Positions 1-8,625 of a stretch of 50,751 nucleotides of DNA are shown one piece after another (the first letter of the stretch is position 1; each line of letters begins with the position of its first letter). A program made the translations under genes and the position numbers. The DNA is from Gammaproteobacteria bacterium (lineage in GTDB: Bacteria > Pseudomonadota > Gammaproteobacteria > SZUA-229): NCBI GenBank assembly GCA_029881035.1, contig JAOUNI010000014.1, forward strand, positions 1 to 50,751. Reading direction: 5' to 3'. A model generated the notes under the pieces. It did no database searches. It saw only the letters and a list, made by a program, of their open reading frames with translations, and had not been told where the DNA came from.

Positions 1-1
1 T

Positions 2-109
2 AGACGGTTTGTTGATGCCGTTTCAGGTCATATGCCAACGGATGAAACAAGTCAGGCACGTGTACCGATCATATTAAATACGATTAAAGCTGTTGCGGAA
101 AATAAATGA
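2..109 (+). CDS. 3' end of an unidentified gene (partial)
   Basis: An open frame enters from the left edge and stops at TGA 107-109, giving the last 35 residues of a protein. The segment reads roughly FVDAVSGHMPTDET followed by an amphipathic helix ending VAENK. This is reminiscent of the C-terminal helix of Gfo/Idh/MocA-type oxidoreductases, but 35 residues are too few for an assignment. The first repeat hairpin begins about 14 bases after the stop. Confidence 0.5.
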   Translation, partial: RRFVDAVSGHMPTDETSQARVPIILNTIKAVAENK

Positions 110-120
110 GTGAATCAGCA

Positions 121-513
121 CGGTAGTTTGGGGGAGGTACGAACCCCAACAGATTTTGATAAATATGTTGAGCGACGTATAAACTGTTGGGGTTCATGAA
201 AAACATTCACCCCAACCTACAAAGCACGGTATCACGGTAGGTTGGGGTAAGGCACGAACCCCAACAGGTTTTGGTGAATATGTTGAGCGGCATATAAACT
301 GTTGGGGTTCATGAAAAACATTCACCCCAACCTACAAAGCACGGTATCACGGTAGGTTGGGGTAAGGCACGAACCCCAACAGATTTTGGTAAGCATGTTG
401 AGCGGCATATAAACTGTTGGGGTTCATGAAAAACATTCACCCCAACCTACAAAGCTGCTCTTCGTGATTTTTCGGTAGGTTGGGGTAAGGCACGAACCCC
501 AACAATTTTTGAT
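121..513. repeat. REP-like hairpin array A, upstream of the DUF349 gene
   Basis: Seven hairpins share the arms GTTGGGGT and ACCCCAAC. They alternate between a short form (loop about AAGGCACGA; near 124-150, 237-265, 352-380, 475-503) and a long form in the opposite sense with an ATG-containing loop (184-220, 301-335, 415-450). Short and long forms are joined by conserved AT-rich linkers, giving a period of about 115-123 bp. This alternating, tandem, palindromic layout is that of a BIME built from REP elements. The same units recur around the transposase gene at 3.8-4.4 kb, which is the likely cognate enzyme. The region from 514 to 641 holds no further repeat and probably carries the promoter of the next gene. 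Confidence 0.85.
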
Positions 514-641
514 AATAACACTCTGCCATCAACACAGTCTCATCAGCACAACCCACAACAAATACCCTCTTGTTAGTATCCGAGTTAGAATAGTGCGCAC
601 ATGGGAAGCTCTCCCCTCAAACCAGTCAGATAGAAAAAAAT

Positions 642-3563
642 ATGTTAGACAATTTACTTAAGCCCGCCTGGAAAAGCGACTTGGTTGAGAAGCGCCTGAA
701 AGCTATCTCTGCAATGAATGGCGCCAGTTTAAAGAACCAGGAAATACTGGCTCAACTGGCCGCCGATGACGCGGATATTTCAGTTTGTATTGCGGCCATC
801 CAGAAGCTAACGTCTGCCGCCACCTTGCATGAGATTTCGCTCAAGCATGCTAATGACTCGGTGCGTGCAGCCGCTGAGAAAAGGCTTGATGAATTACTGT
901 CTGCGGGATGTTCTCTTAACGAAGAGCAATACCGCGAGCTGTTAAAGCAGTATCCAGCATTGGCGGTGCGCGTTGCCGCCTATGCGGAGTTAGCTTCGAT
1001 TAGAGCTGAAGCCATACAAAGTTTGACGGAGAAACAACTGGTTGAAGTGCTGGGTCTCACCGGTTATACGGATTTGCGACAGCTGATCGCAGAAAGGTTG
1101 ACCAATACCGCAGCAAGCATCGAAACACTTGAGTCCGCAAGGAAGCTACTGCGTGGCAAGGACAAGAATGTTGAGCGATTGCTCAGGACAAAAATAGATG
1201 AATGCCGAAAGCTGGAAAAGCAGTATGCCGAGAATTTAGCCACGGTAGAAAAACTGGTTAATGAAGTCGAGTATCTCGCCAGTCGTGACTGGCGGGCTGA
1301 GTTTAAAGCGAAGCTACAGGTTAACCGGGAGAGCTGGGATAAGCTTGATTTCGACATAGATGCAGACACGATGCAGCGTTATCAAACGGCGCGCCAGATT
1401 ATCGATGCTCGATATGAACAGCAAAATAGTATTGAACAGGCGAAACAGTCTCAGCAACAGCTGCTGGATGAGCTCAAGGTTTTTCTGCGCGACATCACAG
1501 GCAGGGCGCTCGCCAGCTTGTTAGCAACACACGCCGACACGTCAACCCGGATAGAACAGCTCCGCGCCGACTGGCAACAATGTGCCGTTAAGCACCCGCC
1601 AGAACTGGTCACCCATGAGTCAGTCGAGAAGATGCTTAGTGCATTGCAATCGGTGAATCAGTTAGTGCTTAAGGCTGCTGATATCTTGCAGGAAAAGTCC
1701 GCTGCAGAATCGGGTGAAACTGAAGCGGCCGGGCAGCACAGGGCAGCTAAGGCATTCGCCGAAAATAGTCAGAAATTAAGCGCCGCCTTAAAACAGCTTA
1801 AATGGCCTGCGGCCTATGGTGAACTGCAAGTGGCGACTGAATTACAGGCGCAGCTGGCAGACTGGCAAAAAATACAGGCGGCGTCTGTCGCCGAACAGAA
1901 AGAGAAACTGGATAATTTGCATAAAAAAATCAGTTCTATCTTTCGTTTTTCCCGCGCCGGCAACCTGGCGAGAGCGAAACAGTTGTGTGAAAAAGTCGAA
2001 AAAGCACTGCACCAGTTTGAAGGCAAGGATCGTGCCGCCCTTGAAGAACGATTTGAAGAAGCCAGAAATACCCTGGGTGATATGGGTGACTGGAAAAATT
2101 TCGCGACCGAACCCAAGTATGTTGAGCTGTGTGAAGCCATGGAGCGTCTGGCCAGTTCCAAACTGCACCCCGACAAACTTTCGAATGAGATGAAGGCGCT
2201 GCAGCAGCAGTGGAAAAAACTCGGCAACTCGGATGTATCCGATTTGTACTGGCCGCGATTCAAAGAGGCCGCGGATAAAGTTTACCAGCCGTGTGCCGAA
2301 TTTTTTGAGAAGCGACATGCGCTGCGTAAATCCCATCTCGAGCAACGACAGCAGTATGTTGTACAGATGCAGGCACTATTGGAAACCACCGACTGGGACA
2401 ACCAGCCTGACTATAAGGCCGTGCAGTCTTCGCTGCGCAGTATTAGTGACCACTTTACCGCGATCAAAGACGTTGAACGTGGTGCGGGTGAAAAACAATG
2501 GAAGCAATTTAAAGCGTTTAAGGACCAGGTGAGCGCCAAACTCGATGTGGTTTTAGATGCCAATTTACGCTTGAAACATCAGCTGATTGAACAGGCTGCC
2601 GCGCTGGCTGAAGCCGAGGCCAAAGATGAAAATCTGGCGAAACTCAAAGCACTGCAAACCAGCTGGAAGCAGGTGGGTATTACCAATCGCAATAAAGATC
2701 AAAAAGCGTGGACTGAATTCAAAAAACAGGGTGATCTTGTCTTCAACAGGGTGCAGGAACTTCGCCACGGGCAAAAAGAAAAAACCGATCAACAGGTTAA
2801 TGCCTACCGGGATATTATCAAGGCTATCCAACAACTGGCGAGGTCGGCTAAAAACCTGGCGGAAGCGGATCAGCAATTTTCTGCGCTGCAGGCCAAATTC
2901 GCCGAACTGCCTGAATTGCCATTGCCTGAAGCACGGGGTGGCGAATCGAAAGGGCCTGATTCATATCGGCCGGAATCACACAGACCCGAGCCACGTCGCC
3001 AGCCAGTGCCCGGTCAACTGCCGGAAAAACTGGCCGAAGGTGTTCAACGTGATTACATCAAAGCCTGCGACCAGTTCGATGAATGTCGTTCCCGGATTAT
3101 TAACAATAAACACGCGCAGCAGATAGAGGCGCTGAGACAGAAGGCTGAGCTTTGTCTATTGCTGGAGGTGCTGGGGGAATCGGCCCCGGCAGAAAAACTT
3201 CAGGAAATATCGCAACAATGGGATGCCCTGGAACTGCACGATGCGACATTGTCCCGTCGTATAGAGCAGCGACGAAACTCAGCGCAGGCGGCGATCGATC
3301 GAGTGGCCATCGGCGCAGAACGCAGAATGCTGTGTCTTCAGTTGGAAATTGCGAAGGGCGCGCCAAGCCCTGCTGAAGACAAAACCTTGCGTATGCAATA
3401 TCAGCTGGAACAGATGAATAAATCGGGATTGGGCCAGTCAACAGAAAAGAGTGCCGACTGGTTAGAGCAGCTGGAACTGGACTGGTTGTGTATGCCGGGT
3501 GCCGAACCTGCACTTCAAAAAGAACTAGATGAACGTTTCCAGCGAGCGCTTCGATCGAAGTAA
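642..3563 (+). CDS. Large DUF349 repeat protein
   Basis: A predicted cytoplasmic protein of 973 residues, mostly alpha-helical and highly charged. The first 200 or so residues look like HEAT-type helical pairs. At least three DUF349 units (a Trp, a Gly, then a W/F-x-x-F helix) are visible near 515-560, 595-640 and 665-710. A Pro/Arg/Glu-rich linker lies near 760-795, followed by another helical stretch rich in Gln and Glu. DUF349 proteins are widespread in gammaproteobacteria and their role is not established; the architecture suggests a scaffold or nucleic-acid-associated protein. There is no signal peptide or membrane segment. The gene stands alone between two repeat arrays, and its stop codon lies at the edge of array B. 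Confidence 0.85.
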   Translation: MLDNLLKPAWKSDLVEKRLKAISAMNGASLKNQEILAQLAADDADISVCIAAIQKLTSAATLHEISLKHANDSVRAAAEKRLDELLSAGCSLNEEQYRELLKQYPALAVRVAAYAELASIRAEAIQSLTEKQLVEVLGLTGYTDLRQLIAERLTNTAASIETLESARKLLRGKDKNVERLLRTKIDECRKLEKQYAENLATVEKLVNEVEYLASRDWRAEFKAKLQVNRESWDKLDFDIDADTMQRYQTARQIIDARYEQQNSIEQAKQSQQQLLDELKVFLRDITGRALASLLATHADTSTRIEQLRADWQQCAVKHPPELVTHESVEKMLSALQSVNQLVLKAADILQEKSAAESGETEAAGQHRAAKAFAENSQKLSAALKQLKWPAAYGELQVATELQAQLADWQKIQAASVAEQKEKLDNLHKKISSIFRFSRAGNLARAKQLCEKVEKALHQFEGKDRAALEERFEEARNTLGDMGDWKNFATEPKYVELCEAMERLASSKLHPDKLSNEMKALQQQWKKLGNSDVSDLYWPRFKEAADKVYQPCAEFFEKRHALRKSHLEQRQQYVVQMQALLETTDWDNQPDYKAVQSSLRSISDHFTAIKDVERGAGEKQWKQFKAFKDQVSAKLDVVLDANLRLKHQLIEQAAALAEAEAKDENLAKLKALQTSWKQVGITNRNKDQKAWTEFKKQGDLVFNRVQELRHGQKEKTDQQVNAYRDIIKAIQQLARSAKNLAEADQQFSALQAKFAELPELPLPEARGGESKGPDSYRPESHRPEPRRQPVPGQLPEKLAEGVQRDYIKACDQFDECRSRIINNKHAQQIEALRQKAELCLLLEVLGESAPAEKLQEISQQWDALELHDATLSRRIEQRRNSAQAAIDRVAIGAERRMLCLQLEIAKGAPSPAEDKTLRMQYQLEQMNKSGLGQSTEKSADWLEQLELDWLCMPGAEPALQKELDERFQRALRSK

Positions 3564-3807
3564 ATATGTTGAGCTGTACATAAACCTGTTGGGGTTCATG
3601 AAAATCATTCACCCCAACCTACAAAGCACGGTATTACCGTAGGTTGGGGTGAGGCACGAACCCCAACGGATTTTGGTAAATATGTTGGATGGTACATAAA
3701 CCTGTTGGGGTTCATGAAAAACATTTACCCCAACCTACGTGGCTGGCTCAAATATATTGGCTGTTCTATAAAATTGTTGGGTTTGTAAAATTTCCATCTC
3801 AACCTAC
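3564..3807. repeat. REP-like hairpin array B, between the DUF349 gene and the transposase
   Basis: Three good copies of the GTTGGGGT/ACCCCAAC hairpin lie at about 3588-3622 (long form), 3639-3667 (short form) and 3703-3738 (long form). A degenerate copy, in which the arms are reduced to GTTGGG and CTCAACC, occupies about 3774-3807. The linkers match those of array A. The degenerate copy ends about 14 bases before the transposase start, so the enzyme gene sits directly against its presumed substrate. Confidence 0.85.
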
Positions 3808-3821
3808 AAAGGATTTTGGTT

Positions 3822-4358
3822 ATGCGATATCGGCGTGCGGATGTTAAAGGCGGGACTTATTTTTTTACGGTTAATCTGGCAGATCGAAGACAAACCTTGC
3901 TGGTTGATGAATTTGAAATATTACGGTTGGTTATTAACAATGTTAAAAAACAACATCCTTTTCAACTTGATGCCATGGTGGTGTTGCCGGAACATTTGCA
4001 TGCAATCTTAACGCTGCCTGTTGATGATAATAATTTTGCAAAACGATGGATGTTGATTAAAACCGGATTTTCTCGTCAATTACTTAAGCAGGAGCTAATT
4101 AATGACAGTCGCAAAAGCAAAGGCGAACGTGGTATTTGGCAAAGACGATATTGGGAACATGTTATACGTGATGAATTGGATTTTGAAAGGCACGTAAACT
4201 ACATTCATTACAACCCGGTTAAACATGGTTACGTTAAACGGGCAATAGATTGGCCGAATTCAACGATTCATGAATATATACGAAAAGGTATATTAGATAA
4301 AAATTGGTCGTATGAAGAAAGCGATAATGAAAGTGAATTTGGTGAAATAAAATTGTAA
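3822..4358 (+). CDS. REP-associated tyrosine transposase (RAYT, Y1_Tnp / TnpA_REP family)
   Basis: A 178-residue single-strand DNA transposase of the IS200/IS605-like HUH superfamily. The HUH motif is HLH at residues 58-60 (in PEHLHAI). A WQRRYWEH motif lies near 106-113, and the catalytic tyrosine is most likely Y127 in YIHYNPVKHG. Family members nick and join REP hairpins. ATG 3822 gives the family-like N terminus MRYRRADVKGG; a TTG six bases upstream is also in frame. The gene is flanked on both sides by hairpin arrays, the usual arrangement for a RAYT with its cognate repeats. The frame is intact and all motifs are present, so the enzyme may be functional. Its coding sequence is more AT-rich than the neighbouring DUF349 gene. 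Confidence 0.92.
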   Translation: MRYRRADVKGGTYFFTVNLADRRQTLLVDEFEILRLVINNVKKQHPFQLDAMVVLPEHLHAILTLPVDDNNFAKRWMLIKTGFSRQLLKQELINDSRKSKGERGIWQRRYWEHVIRDELDFERHVNYIHYNPVKHGYVKRAIDWPNSTIHEYIRKGILDKNWSYEESDNESEFGEIKL

Positions 4359-4514
4359 ATCTGTTGGGGTTCATAAAAAACATTCACCCCAACCTACAAA
4401 GCACGATATCACGGTAGGTTGGTGTAAGGCATGAACCCCAACAGGTTTTGGTGAACATGTTGAGCGGCATACAAACCGTTGGGGTTCATAAAAAACATTC
4501 ACCCCAACCTACAT
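4359..4514. repeat. REP-like hairpin array C, downstream of the transposase
   Basis: Three hairpins of the same family: long form at about 4361-4397, short form with one arm changed to GTTGGTGT at 4413-4442, and long form at 4477-4512. The first begins two bases after the transposase stop. With arrays A and B this makes at least thirteen copies in the first 4.5 kb, concentrated around the transposase. Confidence 0.85.
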
Positions 4515-4534
4515 GGTTGTCTCAAATATAATGT

Positions 4535-4562
4535 ATCGTTCCCACGCTCCAGCGTGGTAACC
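4535..4562. repeat. Second REP family, copy 1 (inverted orientation)
   Basis: Imperfect palindrome with arms GTTCCCACGCT / AGCGTGGTAAC. It belongs to a different family from the arrays above and is oriented oppositely to the copies near 8.1, 8.6 and 13.9 kb. It lies just past the stop of ylqF, which is on the minus strand. Confidence 0.75.
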
Positions 4563-4571
4563 AGAAAACAC

Positions 4572-5447
4572 TCAAGCCCTGCTGAGCGTGGCTTTTTTGG
4601 TCGCGACCATTTCAGGCGTCTCCAGGCTTATGCGGCCTATGACTCCATTTCTGAATTCACCGATGAGTAGTTCTGATGCTTTGTGAATATCGATGTGGCC
4701 ACCCGGGCGCAGTGCTCCGCGCCGACGTCCGATTTCTTCGAGCAGGCTGATATCGTCTTCGGGTAGCTGTTTAAGTTTGTAACGCGTCTGTATTAACTCG
4801 GGATAGTATTTCAGGAAATAGCTGGCGGCGTAGAGCGCCACATCTTCAAATTCCATGGCGGTGTTTTTTATCGCACCGGTCACGGCCAGTCGATAGCCGG
4901 AGTCTTCATCTTCTACCTTGGGCCAGAGCATGCCGGGTGTGTCATACAGTAAGACGCCATTAGCCAGATGGGTGCTTTGTTGTACTTTGGTGACTGCAGG
5001 TTCATTACCCACCTTGGCTAACGTACGACCGAGCAGGCCGTTCATCAGTGTCGATTTGCCTACATTGGGTATGCCCATAATCATCACGCGCGCCGGTGTT
5101 TTTTCCAGATTTCGATTGCCCAGCATAGTTTTGGCCACCTGGGAAATTTTCTGGACCAGATTTTTTGCTTCGCCTTTTTTCTCGGCCACCATGGCGATGG
5201 CCCTAACCCCTCTTTCGCGCTCATAATGTTGCTGCCATGCTTTGGTCGTTATGGGGTCGGCCAAATCACTTTTGTTGAGCAGGATGATGCAGGGGCGATC
5301 GCCTCGTAATTCATCGACCAGCGGGTTTTTGCTACTGTAGGGGATGCGTGCATCGAGCACTTCGATGACGATATCGATGAGCGGCATGCTTTCTTTGATT
5401 TTTTTGCGGGCTTTTTGCATATGCCCTGGATACCATTGAATGGCCAT
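4572..5447 (-). CDS. ylqF: Ribosome biogenesis GTPase YlqF/RbgA
   Basis: A 291-residue GTPase with circularly permuted motifs: G4 NKSD at 58-61 precedes G1 GIPNVGKST at 125-133 and G3 DTPG at 169-172, the hallmark of the YlqF/YawG family. The N terminus MAIQWYPGHMQKA is characteristic of YlqF/RbgA. In Bacillus subtilis RbgA acts late in 50S subunit assembly, and a similar role is likely here. The C-terminal helical domain (about 200-291) matches the family RNA-binding region. The gene is monocistronic on the minus strand and ends against repeat elements. Confidence 0.93.
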   Translation of the reverse strand: MAIQWYPGHMQKARKKIKESMPLIDIVIEVLDARIPYSSKNPLVDELRGDRPCIILLNKSDLADPITTKAWQQHYERERGVRAIAMVAEKKGEAKNLVQKISQVAKTMLGNRNLEKTPARVMIMGIPNVGKSTLMNGLLGRTLAKVGNEPAVTKVQQSTHLANGVLLYDTPGMLWPKVEDEDSGYRLAVTGAIKNTAMEFEDVALYAASYFLKYYPELIQTRYKLKQLPEDDISLLEEIGRRRGALRPGGHIDIHKASELLIGEFRNGVIGRISLETPEMVATKKATLSRA

Positions 5448-5828
5448 GTTGTTTTGTGTCGTTACCTGAGAGTGTTTTTAGGTGGTTGGTTGTAGCGATG
5501 CAGTGGTTGCAGGGATTATACCGCAATAGTGCAGAGTGTCAGGGTTGATCTGGACACTGGAGTGACTGTCGCCGCATTATCACGCGGGAGCGTGAAAGCA
5601 AGAAATAGCTAATTTATGGCTTATCTCCTGTAAATAAATGTTTCCAGAAACTTGAAAAATATGGAGGTTTCGGTAACAAAAAATGGGTCTGAGTGAGGTT
5701 CCCCCAATAAAACAATAACCAGTTTGGTACTAAAGAATATCTCCTGTATTATTGCCCTCATATACTTTCAATAACATTATGAAATGATTTTGTTTCACCT
5801 GTCACTTGCTGGATAAAGGATGATCAAT
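5448..5828. other. Intergenic region between divergent ylqF and the protease gene
   Basis: About 380 bases without a gene. It must hold the promoters of two divergent transcription units. A small hairpin, CACGC/GCGTG, lies near 5581-5594. An AAGGA ribosome-binding site lies just before the downstream ATG at 5829. No riboswitch or non-coding RNA was recognised. Confidence 0.4.
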
Positions 5829-7115
5829 ATGCTGTGGTATCGATTTTGTTTATTTGCGCTCCTGTTTGGCCTGTTTCCTTTTCACTCATATGCTGACGAT
5901 ACCGCGACAAAACTCTTTGAGCGCAACTCTCCATTGGTGTTTCAGATCAAAGTTATCGACCAGGCTTCTGGTAATAAGTCGACTATCGGGTCTGGCTTTC
6001 AGGTATCGCCATCGGGTGTAATCGCCACGAATTATCATGTTGTTTCCGATTATATATTGGAGAAAGATAAATATTCGATCGAGGTGCTGGATCATGAGAA
6101 TAACTCGCTTCAGTCATCGGTAATCAATTTCGATATCGTTCATGATCTGGCCCTGCTACAGACTGAAGGCATGGATGAGCAGTCTCTGAAATTGAACGTG
6201 GAGTTGCTCGCTCACGGTAACAGAATTTATTCCATGGGTAATCCTAACGACCTCGGCATGACGATTGTCGAGGGTACGTACAACGGTCTGGTCGAGGCTT
6301 CACGTTACAATAAATATCTTTTTTCTGGTTCACTCAACCCGGGTATGAGTGGTGGTCCGGTGTTCAATAGTGATGGTGAGGTCATTGGTGTCAACGTATC
6401 TAAAGGTGGTGAGCAGATTAGTTTTCTGGTGCCCGCCAGACACCTGGTCGAACTCATGTCGCACGGTTTTAAGCCGTTAAGCGCGGATGATTATAATGCG
6501 CACGCGATTGACTACCTTTTCGATGATCAGGATGTTTATTATCGCAGCCTGCTCGATGCTGACTGGCTGACGAAAGATTTCCTGGACTTCGAGCTTCCGG
6601 ACAAGATACATGATTCTCTGAAGTGCTGGGGTCATAGTGAAGATGATGACGACATACGCTATGAAGAGACTCATCGCCATTGTAAAACCGAGGATGAGAT
6701 ATATCTGAAAGCTGACTTTTATACGGGTTCTTTCAACTTTAGTTATGCGAGCATCATCAGTGAAGAGCTTAATACGGTGCAGTTCTACAAGCTGCTAGAG
6801 ACAAAATATAGTATCTCCAGTTTCTCCAACAGCGACGACAAGCAAGAAACAACTAACTTCGTCTGCAACACTAAATTCATACAGCTGGGCGGCAAGCCTG
6901 AACAGCATGATACGCCCTGGAAGGTGACAAGTTGTATTCGAGCGTACATAGAGTACGAAGGACTCTACGATGCGGGGCTGATCGCCTTGTACGCGGATTC
7001 ATCGGACAGCAAGCATGAATCGCTCATGATCAGGTTGAATGCATCTGGTATCAGCAAACAAAACATTACCCGATTACATAACAAATTCATGGGCAAGGTA
7101 AAATGGAAACATTGA
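5829..7115 (+). CDS. Secreted trypsin-like (S1C-type) serine protease with unknown C-terminal domain
   Basis: A 428-residue protein. An N-terminal signal peptide probably ends near residue 22 (HSYA-DD). The trypsin fold follows with a complete triad: H70 in TNYHVVSD, D106 in FDIVHDLALL and S174 in NPGMSGGPVFN. The catalytic half resembles DegP/HtrA proteases, but no PDZ domain is visible. Instead there is an acidic C-terminal region of about 200 residues with several cysteines and no recognised family. ATG 5829 is preferred over ATG 5820 because AAGGA lies eight bases before it. The gene overlaps the next one by 13 bases, so the two are probably translationally coupled. The likely location is the periplasm or the outer face of the inner membrane. 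Confidence 0.85.
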   Translation: MLWYRFCLFALLFGLFPFHSYADDTATKLFERNSPLVFQIKVIDQASGNKSTIGSGFQVSPSGVIATNYHVVSDYILEKDKYSIEVLDHENNSLQSSVINFDIVHDLALLQTEGMDEQSLKLNVELLAHGNRIYSMGNPNDLGMTIVEGTYNGLVEASRYNKYLFSGSLNPGMSGGPVFNSDGEVIGVNVSKGGEQISFLVPARHLVELMSHGFKPLSADDYNAHAIDYLFDDQDVYYRSLLDADWLTKDFLDFELPDKIHDSLKCWGHSEDDDDIRYEETHRHCKTEDEIYLKADFYTGSFNFSYASIISEELNTVQFYKLLETKYSISSFSNSDDKQETTNFVCNTKFIQLGGKPEQHDTPWKVTSCIRAYIEYEGLYDAGLIALYADSSDSKHESLMIRLNASGISKQNITRLHNKFMGKVKWKH

Positions 7116-8065
7116 TCCTGAAAATTGGGGATTCGTATAACAAGTACTATCTGGATAGTGATGGTGTATCAGGTTTGTCTCTTGGTCGTGCTTTCAGTAA
7201 CGACATTATCATCACCGATCCTTTTGTCGGTGAATTTCAGTTGAGAGTTGACCTCTCACCGGGCAGTGAGTACGACTGGCATATCGAGATAACCGATCGA
7301 ACCAATCCTGTTTTCTTGAATGGAAAGAATATCGAGTCTAAGAGTGTTGATTTACGCTCGGGCGATAAATTGACTACAGGGCGGACGAGTATCGTATTCT
7401 ATACCGAGAATCACGCTGTGCCGGTAACACGTGAATTTTCCATCGCCAACTGGTTACATAATCATAAATTTAAGCCGTATATAGCTATCCTGATGCTGCT
7501 GGTGCTGTTTGGCTCGACCATGCTGGCGTCTTATCTGGAGACAGCTACCGAGCTGGACTGGGGCAGTTTATCGTCTGTTGCGTGGGGTTATCTGATACTC
7601 GCGTTTATCTGGGCTTCAGGCTGGTCACTGGCGGGGCGATTGCTAAAAGGTGATTATTATTTTTCATCACATCTTTTCTTTACCTCGATATGCCTGATTC
7701 TGTTGCTGCTGCTGAACGATTTTGGTAGTTACATCGACTATATGTTTTCCAGTACGATGGCCGGCGAAATCGTTGATGGGATAGTCATCGTATTACTCAA
7801 TGGATTATTAATTGGCTTCAATTTGTCGCTGGCGACCCACAGTTCTCGAACTTTCAGGAAGGGTATATTAGTAAGCGTATGCATCGTCGCAACAATCGCT
7901 TCGATGGTTTACATGAGGCAGGAGGAATACAGTAATAGACCTTCTCATTCCGTCACGATTAAGCCCTCGTTCATTCCCAAAGCTTCGTCGGTGAGTATCG
8001 AACAATTTATTAGTGATTACGACGAGATGTTCGAAAAGCTGTCTACGATGAAAAAACAGATATAG
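7103..8065 (+). CDS. FHA-domain protein with five predicted membrane segments
   Basis: A 320-residue protein. Residues 1-105 form a forkhead-associated domain: LGRAFSNDIII, then a short strand and the LNGKNIE / LRSGDKLTTGR pattern. FHA domains bind phosphothreonine peptides. Five hydrophobic segments follow near 123-146, 153-177, 182-203, 213-240 and 248-266, then a soluble tail of about 50 residues. With the FHA domain in the cytoplasm, an odd number of spans would put the tail in the periplasm, where the co-encoded protease would be. The start overlaps the protease gene. The pair suggests coupling of cytoplasmic Ser/Thr phosphorylation to an envelope protease, but no kinase or phosphatase gene is in the window. 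Confidence 0.75.
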   Translation: METLILKIGDSYNKYYLDSDGVSGLSLGRAFSNDIIITDPFVGEFQLRVDLSPGSEYDWHIEITDRTNPVFLNGKNIESKSVDLRSGDKLTTGRTSIVFYTENHAVPVTREFSIANWLHNHKFKPYIAILMLLVLFGSTMLASYLETATELDWGSLSSVAWGYLILAFIWASGWSLAGRLLKGDYYFSSHLFFTSICLILLLLLNDFGSYIDYMFSSTMAGEIVDGIVIVLLNGLLIGFNLSLATHSSRTFRKGILVSVCIVATIASMVYMRQEEYSNRPSHSVTIKPSFIPKASSVSIEQFISDYDEMFEKLSTMKKQI

Positions 8066-8122
8066 GTAGAGCTAAAAATGTAGGTTGCAGTTTTTTGTGC
8101 CAGGTAGGGCCAGACTAGTGAT

Positions 8123-8174
8123 CTGGACGCTGGAACGTCCAGGGCTGCATTCCACGCTGGAGCGTGGGAACGAT
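8123..8174. repeat. Second REP family, BIME-like pair (copy 2)
   Basis: Two adjacent palindromes. The first, 8123-8142, has arms CTGGACG and CGTCCAG. The second, 8149-8174, is ATTCCACGCTGG followed by AGCGTGGGAACGAT. Together they form the CTGGACGCTGGAACGTCCAG plus CCACGCTGGAGCGTGG unit seen as dispersed REP pairs in many gammaproteobacteria. It sits downstream of the FHA gene. Confidence 0.75.
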
Positions 8175-8256
8175 ACATCATCACCGCTACACACGATGAG
8201 CTATGACATAATATATCGTCTGAATAAAACCCCTTGCTATCATTTAAGGCGCTGTT

Positions 8257-8541
8257 GTGAACGACCCTATAGTGTGGATTATCATCGTTGTTTTTTATGC
8301 GCCGCTGCATTTCATGTTGCCGGTGCTGTTTTTGTTTATCGTAGGTGATGAGGCCGAAGCCGTGAGAAAGCAAATGATTCGTCGCGCCCTGATCGATGCT
8401 GCCGTCTCTATGGTGGTGGCTTTCGCATTGGCGATTGTGCTGGTCAACTATACCCAGGTCGCGCTGGCGATGGTGGTGCTCATTCTGTTTATGCTGGCAC
8501 CATTTGTACGCATAATAAGAAATCGGCGTGAGCTTAAATAG
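8257..8541 (+). CDS. Small integral membrane protein, unknown
   Basis: A 94-residue protein beginning at GTG 8257, with AAGG eight bases upstream. Three hydrophobic segments are visible, near 5-30, 47-62 and 64-84. A charged loop (DEAEAVRKQMIRR) lies between the first two, and the tail is basic (RNRRELK). No family was recognised. It is followed by a REP palindrome, so it is probably not co-transcribed with the monophosphatase gene. Confidence 0.65.
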   Translation: MNDPIVWIIIVVFYAPLHFMLPVLFLFIVGDEAEAVRKQMIRRALIDAAVSMVVAFALAIVLVNYTQVALAMVVLILFMLAPFVRIIRNRRELK

Positions 8542-8573
8542 TAAGAATTATAAGGTTAGTGGTAACACTCACC

Positions 8574-8603
8574 ATCGTTGCCACGCTGGAGCGCGGCAAC
8601 GAT
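8574..8603. repeat. Second REP family, copy 3
   Basis: A 30-base near-perfect palindrome: ATCGTTGCC and GGCAACGAT arms around ACGCTGGAGCGC. The outer arms show a compensated change, TTGCC/GGCAA instead of TTCCC/GGGAA, which implies that the stem structure is maintained. Confidence 0.8.
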
Positions 8604-8625
8604 AAACGAACACTGGTTACATACT

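Noticed and set aside
121-513. CRISPR array, because of regularly spaced repeats
   Set aside because: The repeats are palindromic REP hairpins in alternating forms, the linkers are themselves conserved rather than unique spacers, and no cas genes are present.
4479-4670. Short open frames within the hairpin arrays and in the shadow of ylqF
   Set aside because: They translate repeat sequence or the reverse strand of a known gene and have no ribosome-binding site.
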